Assembly (NCBI RefSeq): GCF_002259605.1
Contig: NZ_MWWR01000015.1
Location: forward strand, 1 to 42,715
Length of the DNA stretch: 42,715 bases
Origin: Pseudoscardovia radai
GTDB lineage: Bacteria; Actinomycetota; Actinomycetes; Actinomycetales; Bifidobacteriaceae
Reading direction: 5' to 3'
Shown here: positions 1-9,759 of the stretch, in pieces
How positions within the stretch are numbered: position 1 is the first letter of the stretch
Layout: each line of letters begins with the position of its first letter
The notes under the pieces: generated by a model
What the model saw: the letters and a program-made list of their open reading frames with translations, nothing else
Told to the model about the DNA's origin: nothing
Databases searched by the model: none
Made by a program: the position numbers and the translations under genes

Positions 1-1707
1 ATCGAGACGGCCGGCTTCCCGGCCGCGACGGTCACGGTCGAGGGCCTGCCCGACGGCCTGTCCTACAAGGACGGCAAGATCGCGGGCACCCCGAAGACGG
101 CCGGCACGTACAAGGTGACGGTCAAGGCTTCCAACGGCATCGGCGACGCGGCGCCGAAGACGCTGACGCTGACGGTGGACGAGACGCCGGCCATCCCGAC
201 GGAGTCCCTGGCCGCGGCGCAGACGGGCGTCGAGTACTCGGCGAACGTGACGGTGACGGGCACCCCGGCCGCGGACGTGACGGTCTCCGGCCTGCCCGCC
301 GGCCTTGAGTACAAGGACGGCAAGATCGCGGGCACCCCGGCCGAGTCCGGCGCGTTCACGGTGACGGTGAAGGCCTCCAACAAGGCCGGTTCCGTGTCCA
401 AGGACCTGAAGCTGACGGTGAACGCCCCGGCGTCCATCGAGACCGGGTCCCTGGCCGACGCGACGGTGGGCCAGGCGTACACGCAGTCCATCCTGACCAG
501 CGGCTTCCCGGCCGCGACGGTCGAGGTGTCCGGCCTGCCCGAGGGCCTCGCGTTCGACGCTGTGTCGAACGCGATCACGGGCACCCCGAAGGCCGCCGGC
601 ACCGCGACGGTGACGGTGACCGCGTCCAACGGCATCGGCGAGAAGGTCGAGAAGGACTTCGAGCTGACGGTGAACGCCCCGGCGTCCATCGTGACTGAGT
701 CCCTGGCCGACGGCATCGTGGGCCAGGCGTACAGCCAGAAGATCGAGACGGCCGGCTTCCCGGCCGCGACGGTTGTCGTGTCCGACCTGCCCGAGGGCCT
801 GTCCTACGCTGACGGCCAGATCACCGGCACCCCGAAGGCGGCCGGCACCGCGACGGTGACGGTGACCGCGTCGAACGGCATCGGCGACGCGGCGTCGAAG
901 ACGCTGACGCTCACGGTGAACGAGGCCGCGGCCGTGACGACGACCGAGCTGCCCGCCGCGACCCAGTACACCGCGTACTCGGCCGACATCACGGCGACCG
1001 GCTCCCCGGCCCCGTCGGTCACGGTGGAGGGCGACCTGCCCGCCGGCCTGACCTACGCGGACGGCAAGATCCAGGGCACCCCGACCCAGACCGGTGAGTT
1101 CAAGCTCACGGTCAAGGCCGGCAACGGCGTGGCCGCGGACGCGACGGCCGAGCTGACGCTCACCGTCGCCGCGATCCCGGCGCAGACCGTGTACCGCGTG
1201 TACAACCCGGTGACCGGCGAGCACCTGTTCACCACCGACCAGAACGAGTACGACCAGCTGGCCGCGCTCGGCTGGCAGCAGGAGGGCTCGAGCTGGCGCT
1301 ACCTGGAGAAGTCGGACAAGCCGATCTGGCGCCTGTACAACCCGAACGGCGGCGTGCACCATTACACGACCGACCAGAACGAGTACGACAAGCTCGCCAA
1401 GGTCGGCTGGCTCCAGGAGGGCGTGGCCGGCTATGCGGCCGACGAGTCCTTCGGCGTGGCCGTGCATCGTCTGTACAACCCGAACGACACGACGGGCGCG
1501 CACCACTTCACCCTCGACGAGAACGAGGTCAACTCCCTCGTGTCCAGCGGCTGGGTTGACGAGGGCACCGCGTTCTACGCCCTGCCCGCCGAGTCCGCGA
1601 CGGATACCACCGACACGGACGCCACCGACACCGATACCGAGAACACCGATACGGACACCACCGATACCGATGCGACCGATACCGATGACACCAAGGTGAC
1701 CGAGTAA
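1..1707 (+). CDS. Surface protein with tandem Ig-like repeats and DUF5648 modules (5' end missing)
   Basis: The reading frame is open from base 1, so the start and any signal peptide lie outside the window. About the first 390 visible residues are four to five tandem Ig-like units of roughly 80 residues, of the putative-Ig (He_PIG) kind. Each carries a GLPxGL...GTPxxxG core and ends in a LTVN-like strand. Then come three modules of about 40 residues with the pattern YNP...HxFT.DxNE...L...GW..EG, which I read as DUF5648 repeats. The protein ends in a Thr/Asp-rich tail (TDTDATDTD type). No LPXTG motif or C-terminal membrane segment is visible, so the anchoring mode is unclear. Likely role is adhesion or glycan binding outside the cell, inferred from the architecture. 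Adjacent repeats share long identical DNA stretches, which favours copy-number change. A strong terminator follows. Confidence 0.85.
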   Translation: METAGFPAATVTVEGLPDGLSYKDGKIAGTPKTAGTYKVTVKASNGIGDAAPKTLTLTVDETPAIPTESLAAAQTGVEYSANVTVTGTPAADVTVSGLPAGLEYKDGKIAGTPAESGAFTVTVKASNKAGSVSKDLKLTVNAPASIETGSLADATVGQAYTQSILTSGFPAATVEVSGLPEGLAFDAVSNAITGTPKAAGTATVTVTASNGIGEKVEKDFELTVNAPASIVTESLADGIVGQAYSQKIETAGFPAATVVVSDLPEGLSYADGQITGTPKAAGTATVTVTASNGIGDAASKTLTLTVNEAAAVTTTELPAATQYTAYSADITATGSPAPSVTVEGDLPAGLTYADGKIQGTPTQTGEFKLTVKAGNGVAADATAELTLTVAAIPAQTVYRVYNPVTGEHLFTTDQNEYDQLAALGWQQEGSSWRYLEKSDKPIWRLYNPNGGVHHYTTDQNEYDKLAKVGWLQEGVAGYAADESFGVAVHRLYNPNDTTGAHHFTLDENEVNSLVSSGWVDEGTAFYALPAESATDTTDTDATDTDTENTDTDTTDTDATDTDDTKVTE

Positions 1708-1749
1708 GGACCGTGATCCACGGTTCCTGACCTCAACGGGTTAGCGAAA

Positions 1750-1779
1750 GCCCCACCGCTACGAGCGGTGGGGCTTTTT
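1750..1779 (+). terminator. Rho-independent terminator of the Ig-like protein gene
   Basis: An 11-bp perfect GC-rich stem (GCCCCACCGCT / AGCGGTGGGGC) with a 3-nt loop is followed at once by TTTTT. It lies 43 bases after the stop codon. Confidence 0.92.
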
Positions 1780-1870
1780 GCATGCCCTATGGAGTGAGTG
1801 TGACTGCACGCATAACGGAACAGTATGCATCGCATTGTTCTAGGGAGGAGACAGTGCGTCAGGAGAGAAG

Positions 1871-1903
1871 ACATCGCCTCAGTGTCAGGCACTGAGGCGA
1901 TGT
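1871..1903 (-). terminator. Hairpin at the end of the pseudokinase operon
   Basis: A 14-bp perfect inverted repeat (ACATCGCCTCAGTG and its complement, 5-nt loop) sits just past the minus-strand stop codon at 1924. On the minus strand it is followed by a pyrimidine-rich CTTCTCTCC rather than a clean T-run. It is probably the operon terminator, placed tail to tail with the plus-strand terminator upstream. Confidence 0.7.
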
Positions 1904-1923
1904 TCCAAAGGGAAACGGATGAA

Positions 1924-4218
1924 TCAGTACACGGTGATGCTGTTGATGTAGAGCTGGCCGTTGGTGGGGAAGTTGCCCTGGTCAATCCAGATGACGAACT
2001 TCTGCGTGGTCGTTGTTTTCGTCAGCGTCAGCGTGGTGGTTCCGCTCGCGTCGAAGGCGCCGCTCGCCACGGCCGCGCCGTTCTGCGGCGTGGTGAAGTC
2101 GGAATCCGCATAGATCGACATCATGCCACCCTGCGCGTTCGAGGAGATGACGATCTTCGACACCGGCTCCGCCTGCGACAGCGTCACGGCGAAGGCATAG
2201 CCCTTGAGTCCGGCCGGATTCTGCTGGTAGTTGATGCCGGTCACCTTGTAGGCGGTGGTGTTCGTGGGCGTGGAGCTTGTGGTTGTGGTTTGGGTGGTGG
2301 ACGACGATTCGGATGTCATCTCGTCGGTCGACGATCCGGCAGCCGCGAGATCGCTCGGCCACACGGAGTGGTCGTCCGTGAACGAGTTCTTGACCAGACC
2401 CGTCGCCACCGACACGATCAGCGCCAGCAGCACGAGGAACACGATGACCAGCGTGATGATGGCCGCGCGGTGGCCGCCCTTATTCTCGTTCTCGTCATCG
2501 ATGCCGATCGCGGTCATGGTGGTGGACGATTCGGCGTCGTCCTGCGGCGCGAAGCTCGGCGGCGCAGGACGGTGGTGGTAGTGCTGCTCCTGGTACTGCG
2601 TCGTGCGGTTCTCGAGGTTCGCGAGGGAACGATTGGGAACGGTGGGCAGGATGGCGATGGGCTGCGTGGCGGGGATGATCGACGGACGCGCCGAGCCGTC
2701 GGCGGACCCCGATTGTGCGCTGGCGTCGCCGTTCGCATCGGTGGAGTGTGACCCCGCTGCAAGGTTGGCCAGCGGCTGCGCGCCGTTTGACGATGGTGAG
2801 TTCGACGATGCCGCGTTCGACGATGCCGCGGTCGCCGCGCCTGCGGCGGAATTGCCGGCGGCCGGAGTGCCGTCGGAGCGGGTGAGAATCGCGGGCTCCG
2901 TAGCGGTGGGGGCATCGTTAACCGTCATCTGCGCATCGGCGGGAAGGGCCATCGTGCTCGCCTGCGTGGATGCGGAACCGTTGCGGAAAGCCGACACATC
3001 AAGCGGAACCGTGGGGCGTGCATTCACCGAACCGGACGCGGCATTCCGCGCGCCGCTCGCGCCCGCACCAGCGCCTGCCATACCCGCGGCACCTGCAGCA
3101 GCGCCGCCGCCGAATCCGCCCATGCCGAATCCCGCGTTCGTGTCGGAATCGGCGATCGGCTGATTGACGGCCGGCATGCGCACGCTGGAATCGTTCATCG
3201 TGTCGCTGATGGAGAACTCGTCGTACATCGCGGTGTCGCTGGCGGGGAGGTCCTCCACCTGGTCGCGCTGGAACAGGGGGTTCTCGCTCCAGTTGGCGCG
3301 GCGGTGTGCGTTCTGGTGGCCGGATTTCGTGGCGTCGAAGTTCATGATCGACGCCGGGATCGGCACAAGGTCCTCGCGGCTGATCGTGGCGATGGTCGCG
3401 TCCTGGATGGACTCCGACACCGCGCTTGCCGGCAGCAGCATATCCCTGTCGGTCAGCGACGACGCCGGCTTCCATGGGCCGAGCAGCGCCAGGAACTCGT
3501 CGATCGTCACAATCGGCACCGGCGGCATCACGTCGCCGTCGTCGCGCAGGCCCAGCGTGCGCGTGCACAGGATGCGGAACTCGTCGGGGATGTCGATGCC
3601 CGACGCGTCCAGCGTGGAGCTCGACGTGGTCTGCCCGGGGATATACGGCATGCGCGTGATCATCTGGTACAGCAGCATGCCGAGCTGGCGCAGCACCGTG
3701 GCCTGCGTGCTCTGCATGATGTCGCTCGCCGACAGGCCCAGATACGGGTAGGAGAACAGCGGCGAGACGGGAAGGTCGGCGATGGTGATGCGCTGGCGGC
3801 CGAGGCGCACGAATTCCGAGGAGAGCGCACGATGCTGGAAGCCTGCGTCCTGCAGCTCGGTGACGGCCGTCGTCACCGAGCCGATGATGGTGCGCATGGC
3901 GGCGGTGCTCATCGGCGCGTCGGTGGCGAGGTAGTCGGACAGCGACATGCCGTCATCGAGGTCGGTGACCACCACGCACACACTGTTCTCGGCGTGCAGA
4001 TGCTGCACCTGCGTGAAATGCGGGTTGCGCGTGCCGCCGAGCCACGAGGCGAGGTTCTGCACCTGCTCGGCCGTCGACTTCTGGTTGGTGATGAAGAGCT
4101 GGCAATCCTGGGCGAGCACGCTGTCATGCGCGTGCCAGGCCGTGAGGCCGGGCTTGTCGAGCAGAAGCGAGACAAGCGTGTAGCGGCTGAGCAGGGTGTT
4201 GCCGATGTTGAAGATCAT
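1924..4218 (-). CDS. Membrane pseudokinase with extracellular jelly-roll domain (split-off MviN C-terminal half)
   Basis: 764 residues. Residues about 1-270 have a protein-kinase-like fold without the catalytic signature. The HRD region reads HRALSSEF, the DFG region reads ADLP, and no glycine-rich loop or VAIK lysine is evident. A long Ala/Ser/Gly-rich linker follows (about 280-580), then one hydrophobic helix at 585-609. A Ser/Thr-rich stalk leads to an extracellular C-terminal domain from about 655 to the end, beta-rich and discoidin/jelly-roll-like (SKIVISSN, KFVIWID). In Mycobacterium these two domains are fused to the C-terminus of MviN/MurJ, where the pseudokinase is phosphorylated and recruits an FHA protein. 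Here they form a separate gene 115 bases downstream of murJ on the same strand. I infer it modulates the flippase. The start at 4218 is chosen because the kinase-like domain begins there. The Shine-Dalgarno sequence is weak. Confidence 0.85.
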   Translation of the reverse strand: MIFNIGNTLLSRYTLVSLLLDKPGLTAWHAHDSVLAQDCQLFITNQKSTAEQVQNLASWLGGTRNPHFTQVQHLHAENSVCVVVTDLDDGMSLSDYLATDAPMSTAAMRTIIGSVTTAVTELQDAGFQHRALSSEFVRLGRQRITIADLPVSPLFSYPYLGLSASDIMQSTQATVLRQLGMLLYQMITRMPYIPGQTTSSSTLDASGIDIPDEFRILCTRTLGLRDDGDVMPPVPIVTIDEFLALLGPWKPASSLTDRDMLLPASAVSESIQDATIATISREDLVPIPASIMNFDATKSGHQNAHRRANWSENPLFQRDQVEDLPASDTAMYDEFSISDTMNDSSVRMPAVNQPIADSDTNAGFGMGGFGGGAAAGAAGMAGAGAGASGARNAASGSVNARPTVPLDVSAFRNGSASTQASTMALPADAQMTVNDAPTATEPAILTRSDGTPAAGNSAAGAATAASSNAASSNSPSSNGAQPLANLAAGSHSTDANGDASAQSGSADGSARPSIIPATQPIAILPTVPNRSLANLENRTTQYQEQHYHHRPAPPSFAPQDDAESSTTMTAIGIDDENENKGGHRAAIITLVIVFLVLLALIVSVATGLVKNSFTDDHSVWPSDLAAAGSSTDEMTSESSSTTQTTTTSSTPTNTTAYKVTGINYQQNPAGLKGYAFAVTLSQAEPVSKIVISSNAQGGMMSIYADSDFTTPQNGAAVASGAFDASGTTTLTLTKTTTTQKFVIWIDQGNFPTNGQLYINSITVY

Positions 4219-4333
4219 GTTCCATCACTCTCGACTGGACTTTTCCGGGTTTCCGGACGGAATGCCCTTGGCGGGCATGGTGCGGACGCGTGCGAATGAC
4301 TGTGGCCATTGTAACCGTCCGCCGTTCCAAGCA

Positions 4334-7327
4334 TCAGAGGTCCGCCGGGTTGTTGCCGTTTCTTGACTTTTCGGTGTTGGTGTCGGCGGGCGTCACGGTG
4401 TTGGCAGGCGCCGCGGAGCCGGCATCGATATGGCCTGTTGTGTTCTCGGTGACGGCCTTCGGCACGGTGGCGTCAGGCGTCGCGTCATCGCCGTTTTCGG
4501 TGGCCGGCGCCGCGGCGTGGTCGATGTTCCCGAGCAGATTCGCGGGAATCGTGGGGAATTTCGGCTCGGGAAGATGCGCGGGGCGCATGGTTGCGGCGAG
4601 CGGCGGCACGGTGAGGTCGTAGTTGCGCGGCTGCGGCGACGGCGTGCGCAGGATGCGCGCGAACTGCGTGGAGCGCGTGTCGGACCGCGTGCCCGCGAAA
4701 TGCTCCGACGGCTTATGCGCCGGGGAATACGATGGCGCCGCGGTGTCCTGCGCCTGGGCCGCCTGTGCCTGGGCGGACGGCGGTGCGGCTGCGGATATCG
4801 ACGATTGCGACGGCGCATCAGCAGGAGCGGTGGCGTGGCGCGCATGGGTGGCGTCGGCCAGTGGAGCGGATCCGGCGCCAGGGCCGAAATGCATATCCAG
4901 CGACACCGCCTGCACCGGATGCGCAGACGAGCCGTTCGGTTCGGGCGAGGTTGCGGCTGCGGGCGCGGGCACCGGCATGGGCGCTGACGTGGCCGCGGGA
5001 GCCGGAGGCGCGGGCGGCGCCGGCGGGCGCGGAACGGCTGGACGCGGCGTGGCGGATGACCACGGCGCAAAAGACGGCGCAACTGACGATGCCGTGGAGT
5101 CACGCTCCATATTGCGTTCGGCGTTGCCAGTGGCGTTGTCGGATGTGCCGCCAGACGGGCGGCCGGGGGCCTCGCTCAGGGGGTACAGCACCACGGTGCT
5201 CTGGGAGCCCAACGATGCGCGGGCTGCGTATCCGTTATGCGCGGTGTCTCCCGGATGCTTGGGGGAGCGCGGCGTGAAACTCGGCATGCCGTTGTCGGTG
5301 GCGCTCGCGGAATCCATGCCGGCGGCGGCAGTCGTGCCGGCATCGGCGCGCAGCCCGGCCTTGCGGTGCTCGGCCTCGTAGCGCTGGATATCGATGTCGC
5401 GGATGATATCCATGCCCACGGCGGTGTCGTCGGGGTAGAACGGCGACGGGTCCATCGTCGACACAATGCGGCGCGGCCGCGCGGAACCCTGCGGCGCGCT
5501 CGTCGCAATGCGGCGCGGCTTCGTGTGCGGTGCGCCGTTCGCACCGGCATCGTCGGATGCAGCGGAGCCATCGTCGATACTCCCGGCGCTTTCGCCGGCC
5601 TCGCCAACGTTCTCCTCGCCAACGCCTTTCTCGTCCTCGCCGGCACCTTCCGGCGTCGGAGCGCCGAGGCGCCCGCGCGACAGGCGGTAGAGCGCGGCGA
5701 GAAGCTTGCGCCGGGCGGTGACGATTTCCGGCGTCTTCAGTGCCGCAAGAACGCCCGCATACACGGCGCCGATTGCCAGCGTGATAATCAGCGCCTGCAC
5801 GATGGCCGTAAGCCAGCGCGACCACATTCCCGCGATCGACAGCACCGACCAGCCCAGGCGGCGGAACAGGCCGTTGAGCAGCAGGCCCGCGCCGATCGCC
5901 AGCAGGGCGGCCGTGAACGTGCGGCTCGCGCTCATGATCACATGGCGATCGTCGAAGCCCTCGGTGAAGCGGCGGCGCGTGACGATGAACAGCACCGGAA
6001 GCGTGAGCAGGTAGCAGGCCGCGGTGCTGGTGCACACGACGGCCACCCAGTCGGCGGGCGGGAACATATGCACGCCCGCGAGGATGATAATGGCCTGGAT
6101 CGCCGCCTGCACCACGGAATAGACGAAAGGCGTGCGGCCGTCCTTGAAGGCGTAGAACGTGCGCTCGAGCACAAGGGAGATGGCGCTCGGCAGGCTGGCG
6201 AGGGTGAGGATCATCAGCGGAACGCGGATGAGGCCGACCTCGGCGGGGGCGACGGACGGCAGCAGCGCGCTGGTGATCTGCTCGGGCTCCACCAGGTACG
6301 CCACCGTGAAGAACGTGATGATCAGCGTGAGGTTGCTCAGCGTCTCGGAGAGCTCGCGGCCGGCCTTGCGCAGGTTGTTGTCGGCGATGTCGGCCGAGAG
6401 GTGGGGGAACATGGCCGTGGCAATCGATACGGCGAACAGCGAGTACGGCAGGATGTACAGCGTGAACGCGTTCTGGTAGGTGCTGTTGCCGGCGATGGCG
6501 TAGGGGTCGCCGCCTTGCATCGGGGCGCCGTTCGTGATGCGGGAGGTGAGGATGCCGATGAGCTGGTTGACGAGCACGATTCCCAGGCTCCATGCGGCCA
6601 CCGAGCTCATGGAGCGCAGGCCGATGCCGCGCACACCGAGGCGGAAATGCCAGCGGTAGCCGGCGCGCAGCAGCGGGATGAACAGCACCAGCGCCTGGAA
6701 CGCGACGCCGAGCGTCCACGCGCCTGCGAGCAGCGCGATTTTGTCGGAGGTCCAGAAATCCATGGGCTGGCGCGAGGCGTTGCCATACAGGGCTATGAAC
6801 GCCACGAAGCCCGCGCAGCTGATGAGGTTCGCGCCGGTGGAGCTCCATGCGTACGCGCCGAAGCGGTTCTGCGCGGCGAGGATCTGCCCGAGCACCGTGT
6901 ACAGGCCGTAGAAGAAGATCTGCGGCATGCACCACAGCGTGAATGAGTTCGCGAGGGCGCGCTGGGCGCCGGTCCAGCTTGAGTCGAGGTAGATGGCCGT
7001 GAAGAACGACGAGCAGCCCATCATGACCACGGTGACGCCGAACAGCAGCACGACGGCGAAGGTGATGAGTTTGTCGAGTTGCTCCTTGGCGTTTTTGTCT
7101 TTGAGCGTGCGCACGATCTGCGGCACGAGCACGGCGTTGAACACGCCTCCCGACAGCACGGTGAACAGCACCTGCGGAATCGTGGAACCCGTCTGGTAGG
7201 CGTTCGCGGCGATGCCCGTCGTGCCGACGGCGGCGGCGAGCAGAATCGTGCGGATCTGACCGGTGATGCGGGAAGCCAGCGTTCCCATGGCCATGACCGC
7301 GGAGTTGCGTCCGACCGAAGAACTCAT
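4334..7327 (-). CDS. murJ: Lipid II flippase MurJ (MviN) with long cytoplasmic tail
   Basis: About 997 residues. It moves lipid-linked peptidoglycan precursor across the membrane. The first ~550 residues are the MurJ/MviN core with multiple hydrophobic helices; the family signature is visible near the N-terminus (GTLASRITGQIRT) and in FTVLSGGVFNAVLVPQI. The remaining ~440 residues are a low-complexity Ala/Pro/Ser-rich tail with no recognisable domain. The track frame extends further upstream, but I choose the ATG at 7327. It overlaps the DUF6049 stop as ATGA (7324-7327), a classic translational coupling, and places the conserved N-terminus at residue 1. In mycobacteria the C-terminal half is a pseudokinase plus extracellular domain; here that is the next gene. 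The order Nudix, DUF6049, murJ is the conserved actinobacterial one. Confidence 0.93.
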   Translation of the reverse strand: MSSSVGRNSAVMAMGTLASRITGQIRTILLAAAVGTTGIAANAYQTGSTIPQVLFTVLSGGVFNAVLVPQIVRTLKDKNAKEQLDKLITFAVVLLFGVTVVMMGCSSFFTAIYLDSSWTGAQRALANSFTLWCMPQIFFYGLYTVLGQILAAQNRFGAYAWSSTGANLISCAGFVAFIALYGNASRQPMDFWTSDKIALLAGAWTLGVAFQALVLFIPLLRAGYRWHFRLGVRGIGLRSMSSVAAWSLGIVLVNQLIGILTSRITNGAPMQGGDPYAIAGNSTYQNAFTLYILPYSLFAVSIATAMFPHLSADIADNNLRKAGRELSETLSNLTLIITFFTVAYLVEPEQITSALLPSVAPAEVGLIRVPLMILTLASLPSAISLVLERTFYAFKDGRTPFVYSVVQAAIQAIIILAGVHMFPPADWVAVVCTSTAACYLLTLPVLFIVTRRRFTEGFDDRHVIMSASRTFTAALLAIGAGLLLNGLFRRLGWSVLSIAGMWSRWLTAIVQALIITLAIGAVYAGVLAALKTPEIVTARRKLLAALYRLSRGRLGAPTPEGAGEDEKGVGEENVGEAGESAGSIDDGSAASDDAGANGAPHTKPRRIATSAPQGSARPRRIVSTMDPSPFYPDDTAVGMDIIRDIDIQRYEAEHRKAGLRADAGTTAAAGMDSASATDNGMPSFTPRSPKHPGDTAHNGYAARASLGSQSTVVLYPLSEAPGRPSGGTSDNATGNAERNMERDSTASSVAPSFAPWSSATPRPAVPRPPAPPAPPAPAATSAPMPVPAPAAATSPEPNGSSAHPVQAVSLDMHFGPGAGSAPLADATHARHATAPADAPSQSSISAAAPPSAQAQAAQAQDTAAPSYSPAHKPSEHFAGTRSDTRSTQFARILRTPSPQPRNYDLTVPPLAATMRPAHLPEPKFPTIPANLLGNIDHAAAPATENGDDATPDATVPKAVTENTTGHIDAGSAAPANTVTPADTNTEKSRNGNNPADL

Positions 7328-9759
7328 GAATCCGTGTCTTTCTTTCGATGGAATTGGCGCCACAGTCCACCGATGGTGAGGAGGACGGCGAAGGCGATGA
7401 TGCCGTAGCCCAGCTGGTCGTTCAGGCGCAGCGAATTCGAGACGGTGACCGTCAGCTCGCTGTTGAACGGCGCGCCCTGGGCGTCGAGCAGGCGCAGCCC
7501 CACGTAGGTGGAGCCGCTGGAGTATGCGGTGAGCGGCAGCGTGACCTGCTGTTCGCTGCGGCCGGCGACCGTGATGCTGTCGGAATCTTCGACCGACAGA
7601 ATCGTGGCGCCGGACCGCGCGTCCACCGATACCGTGACAGGGTAGGGCGTGTTATTGACGATGGTGACCGGCAGGCTCGCCGTGGTGCTCATCATGACCA
7701 CGGAGTTGGGCTGCTGGATGCTCACGTTGGCGAACAGGCCGCTCGCGAGGTTCTCGGCGTCCTTCGTGGCGGCGGCACCGTCGGTGATGGAGATGTCGAG
7801 CGCATGCAGGCCGTAGAGGGTGTGCAGCGTGGTGAGGTCGGTTTCCCAGACCTGGGCGTTGTCGCTGATATGCGCGGTCTGCTGCGCGTCCTGGCGCGAC
7901 AGGGCCTGCGGATTGTCTTGCGAGGGGTCGGTGTTCTGCCCCTTCTCGGGGTCGATGACGGAGGTGAAGAAGCGCGACATCGACGTGCGGGAGGAGGCGA
8001 GGGCGGTCGCGGTGGAGGAGAGGTAGGCGGATTCGCTCTGGTCGAGGCCCGTGTCGGTGGGAATGGAGGCGGTTGCCGCCGGTGCGGAGGCGATGAAATC
8101 GTCAAGCGATTGGAAGGACACCCAGTGGGCCGACTCCAGGGCCGACAGCATGGCGTCGAGGTCATCGTTGGTGGCGCTCGCGGCGTCGGACAGCGCCACG
8201 AACAGGCGCGTGTAGCCGTTCGCCGAATCGTCGGATGCGGGGCGGAGCGGCGAGAGCGCGGAGCCGTCGGACGCCAGACCGAGAGCGCTCTGGGCGATGA
8301 GACGGTTGATGCGGCCGCTTGCCGTCGTTTCGCCGTCCGCCTGGTCGGAGCTCGCCTGCCCCGACAGCAGCGACGACATCGTGGATTCCGCGTTCAGAAC
8401 CGTCACCGAGCCCGATGCGGTGCCGGCCGATGCCACGGCTGCGTAGGAATCCCTGTCGGTGCCCGTGTTGCCGGATGTCGACACCACTGTGGAATAGCCG
8501 GCGTCATGCGCGTAGCCGAGCGATGCGGCCGTCCACGAGCCGCGGCCTTGCCACGCGATGGATTCGAGCGGGGCGGATTGCGCGGGCTGGGCGGAGTCGG
8601 TGCCGGAGGCGGACGGGGCGGCGGAGCCGGACTGTGCGCCGTTCTGCGAGCCGGAGCCGGACTGAGCGAGGTTCGCGGCGCTCGCGGCCGACACGGAGTC
8701 CGAATCGATGCCCGCGGCCGACCAATCGGAGGAGGTCTGCGCCATGGCCGTGATATCCGCGGCGGCCGGCTGCATCGCGGCGCTTGCGGCGGCGCCCTGG
8801 GAGCTGACGGAGCCCAGGCACAGCGGGTCGGAGACAAGCGAAATCTCGGTATGCTTCGCCTTGGCGTCGATGGCGGCGGAGGCCAGCGGCGTGAGCTGCG
8901 GTGAGGTGACGGAGAAGAGGTCGGAGCCCTCGCGGGCGGCGGTGACGGAGGCGAGGGTGTCGCTGTCCGTCGTCCACGATTGCGCGGTGACGGGGGCCGC
9001 GATGGCAAGCGTCACGCGGGAGGCGGCGGAATCGTCGGAAGTGCCGTCGCCGGTGCTGCCGTCGCTGCTGCCGCTGCCGGACAGCGCGGATTCGTCATCG
9101 TAGGTCACGAAGGTGTGCGACTCCAGATGCGTGGCGCCATCGTCGCTGTCGAAGCTTACGAGAACCGGGCGCGCGCCGAAACCCGAACATTCGTTGAAGG
9201 GGTATTCCGACGTGCCGTTCGTCAGCGTCACCGTCTGCGAGGCGCCGGGCTCGAGGCGGCCCACGTCGGCCGTGGCGATAACGCCCGCGGCCCAGATGCC
9301 AAGCGCGCCCTCGGCCCACGACTGCATGTCTTCGGTGGTGGAGAACGCCACATCCGGGTTCATGCTTGCCTCCACGGTGCCCGCGTCGATGGCGGTATCC
9401 GTGGGGTTCGAGACGGTGACGGTCAGCGAATACGCGGTCGGCGCCGTGGTGGAGTCTGCCGGGCCGACGATCGGCGTGGATGCCGTGATGGTCAGCGATG
9501 CCGTGGCGTCGGAGGCCGATGTGCTCGAAGCGCCGTCGGCGACGGTGAAGGCGGTGGAATCGTCGGTTATGCCGCCGTTGGTGCCGTCGCTGTTATCGCC
9601 GTCGGTGCCACTGCCCTCGGAGCCCTCGGCGTATGCCGGGGCGGCCTGCAGGGCGGCGAGGCCGGGCAGGCTCCAGGGGGCACCGGTGGCGATGACGGCG
9701 CAGACGAGGGCCACACAGCTGACAAACGCCATGATGGTCCGGAAGGCTGTCGTCCTCAT
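7324..9759 (-). CDS. DUF6049 family secreted, membrane-anchored protein
   Basis: 811 residues. It has an N-terminal signal peptide (basic MRTTAFR, then a hydrophobic core, with probable cleavage after APAYA). It also has a single hydrophobic segment near the C-terminus (YGIIAFAVLLTIGGLW) followed by the basic cytoplasmic end RQFHRKKDTDS. The bulk is therefore outside the cell. The family sits between the MutT-like Nudix gene and mviN in Actinobacteria (Rv3909 position in M. tuberculosis). Function is not established; the position suggests a cell-wall role. A beta-sandwich-like region at about 85-190 starts the ectodomain, followed by Ser/Ala-rich low-complexity stretches. It is coupled to both neighbours: its ATG overlaps the Nudix stop as ATGA (9756-9759) and its stop overlaps the murJ start in the same way. 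Confidence 0.88.
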   Translation of the reverse strand: MRTTAFRTIMAFVSCVALVCAVIATGAPWSLPGLAALQAAPAYAEGSEGSGTDGDNSDGTNGGITDDSTAFTVADGASSTSASDATASLTITASTPIVGPADSTTAPTAYSLTVTVSNPTDTAIDAGTVEASMNPDVAFSTTEDMQSWAEGALGIWAAGVIATADVGRLEPGASQTVTLTNGTSEYPFNECSGFGARPVLVSFDSDDGATHLESHTFVTYDDESALSGSGSSDGSTGDGTSDDSAASRVTLAIAAPVTAQSWTTDSDTLASVTAAREGSDLFSVTSPQLTPLASAAIDAKAKHTEISLVSDPLCLGSVSSQGAAASAAMQPAAADITAMAQTSSDWSAAGIDSDSVSAASAANLAQSGSGSQNGAQSGSAAPSASGTDSAQPAQSAPLESIAWQGRGSWTAASLGYAHDAGYSTVVSTSGNTGTDRDSYAAVASAGTASGSVTVLNAESTMSSLLSGQASSDQADGETTASGRINRLIAQSALGLASDGSALSPLRPASDDSANGYTRLFVALSDAASATNDDLDAMLSALESAHWVSFQSLDDFIASAPAATASIPTDTGLDQSESAYLSSTATALASSRTSMSRFFTSVIDPEKGQNTDPSQDNPQALSRQDAQQTAHISDNAQVWETDLTTLHTLYGLHALDISITDGAAATKDAENLASGLFANVSIQQPNSVVMMSTTASLPVTIVNNTPYPVTVSVDARSGATILSVEDSDSITVAGRSEQQVTLPLTAYSSGSTYVGLRLLDAQGAPFNSELTVTVSNSLRLNDQLGYGIIAFAVLLTIGGLWRQFHRKKDTDS

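Noticed and set aside
5235..7370. 711-codon frame overlapping murJ on the same strand
   Set aside because: A shadow frame: Arg/His/Pro-rich, no domain, while the other frame is clearly MurJ.
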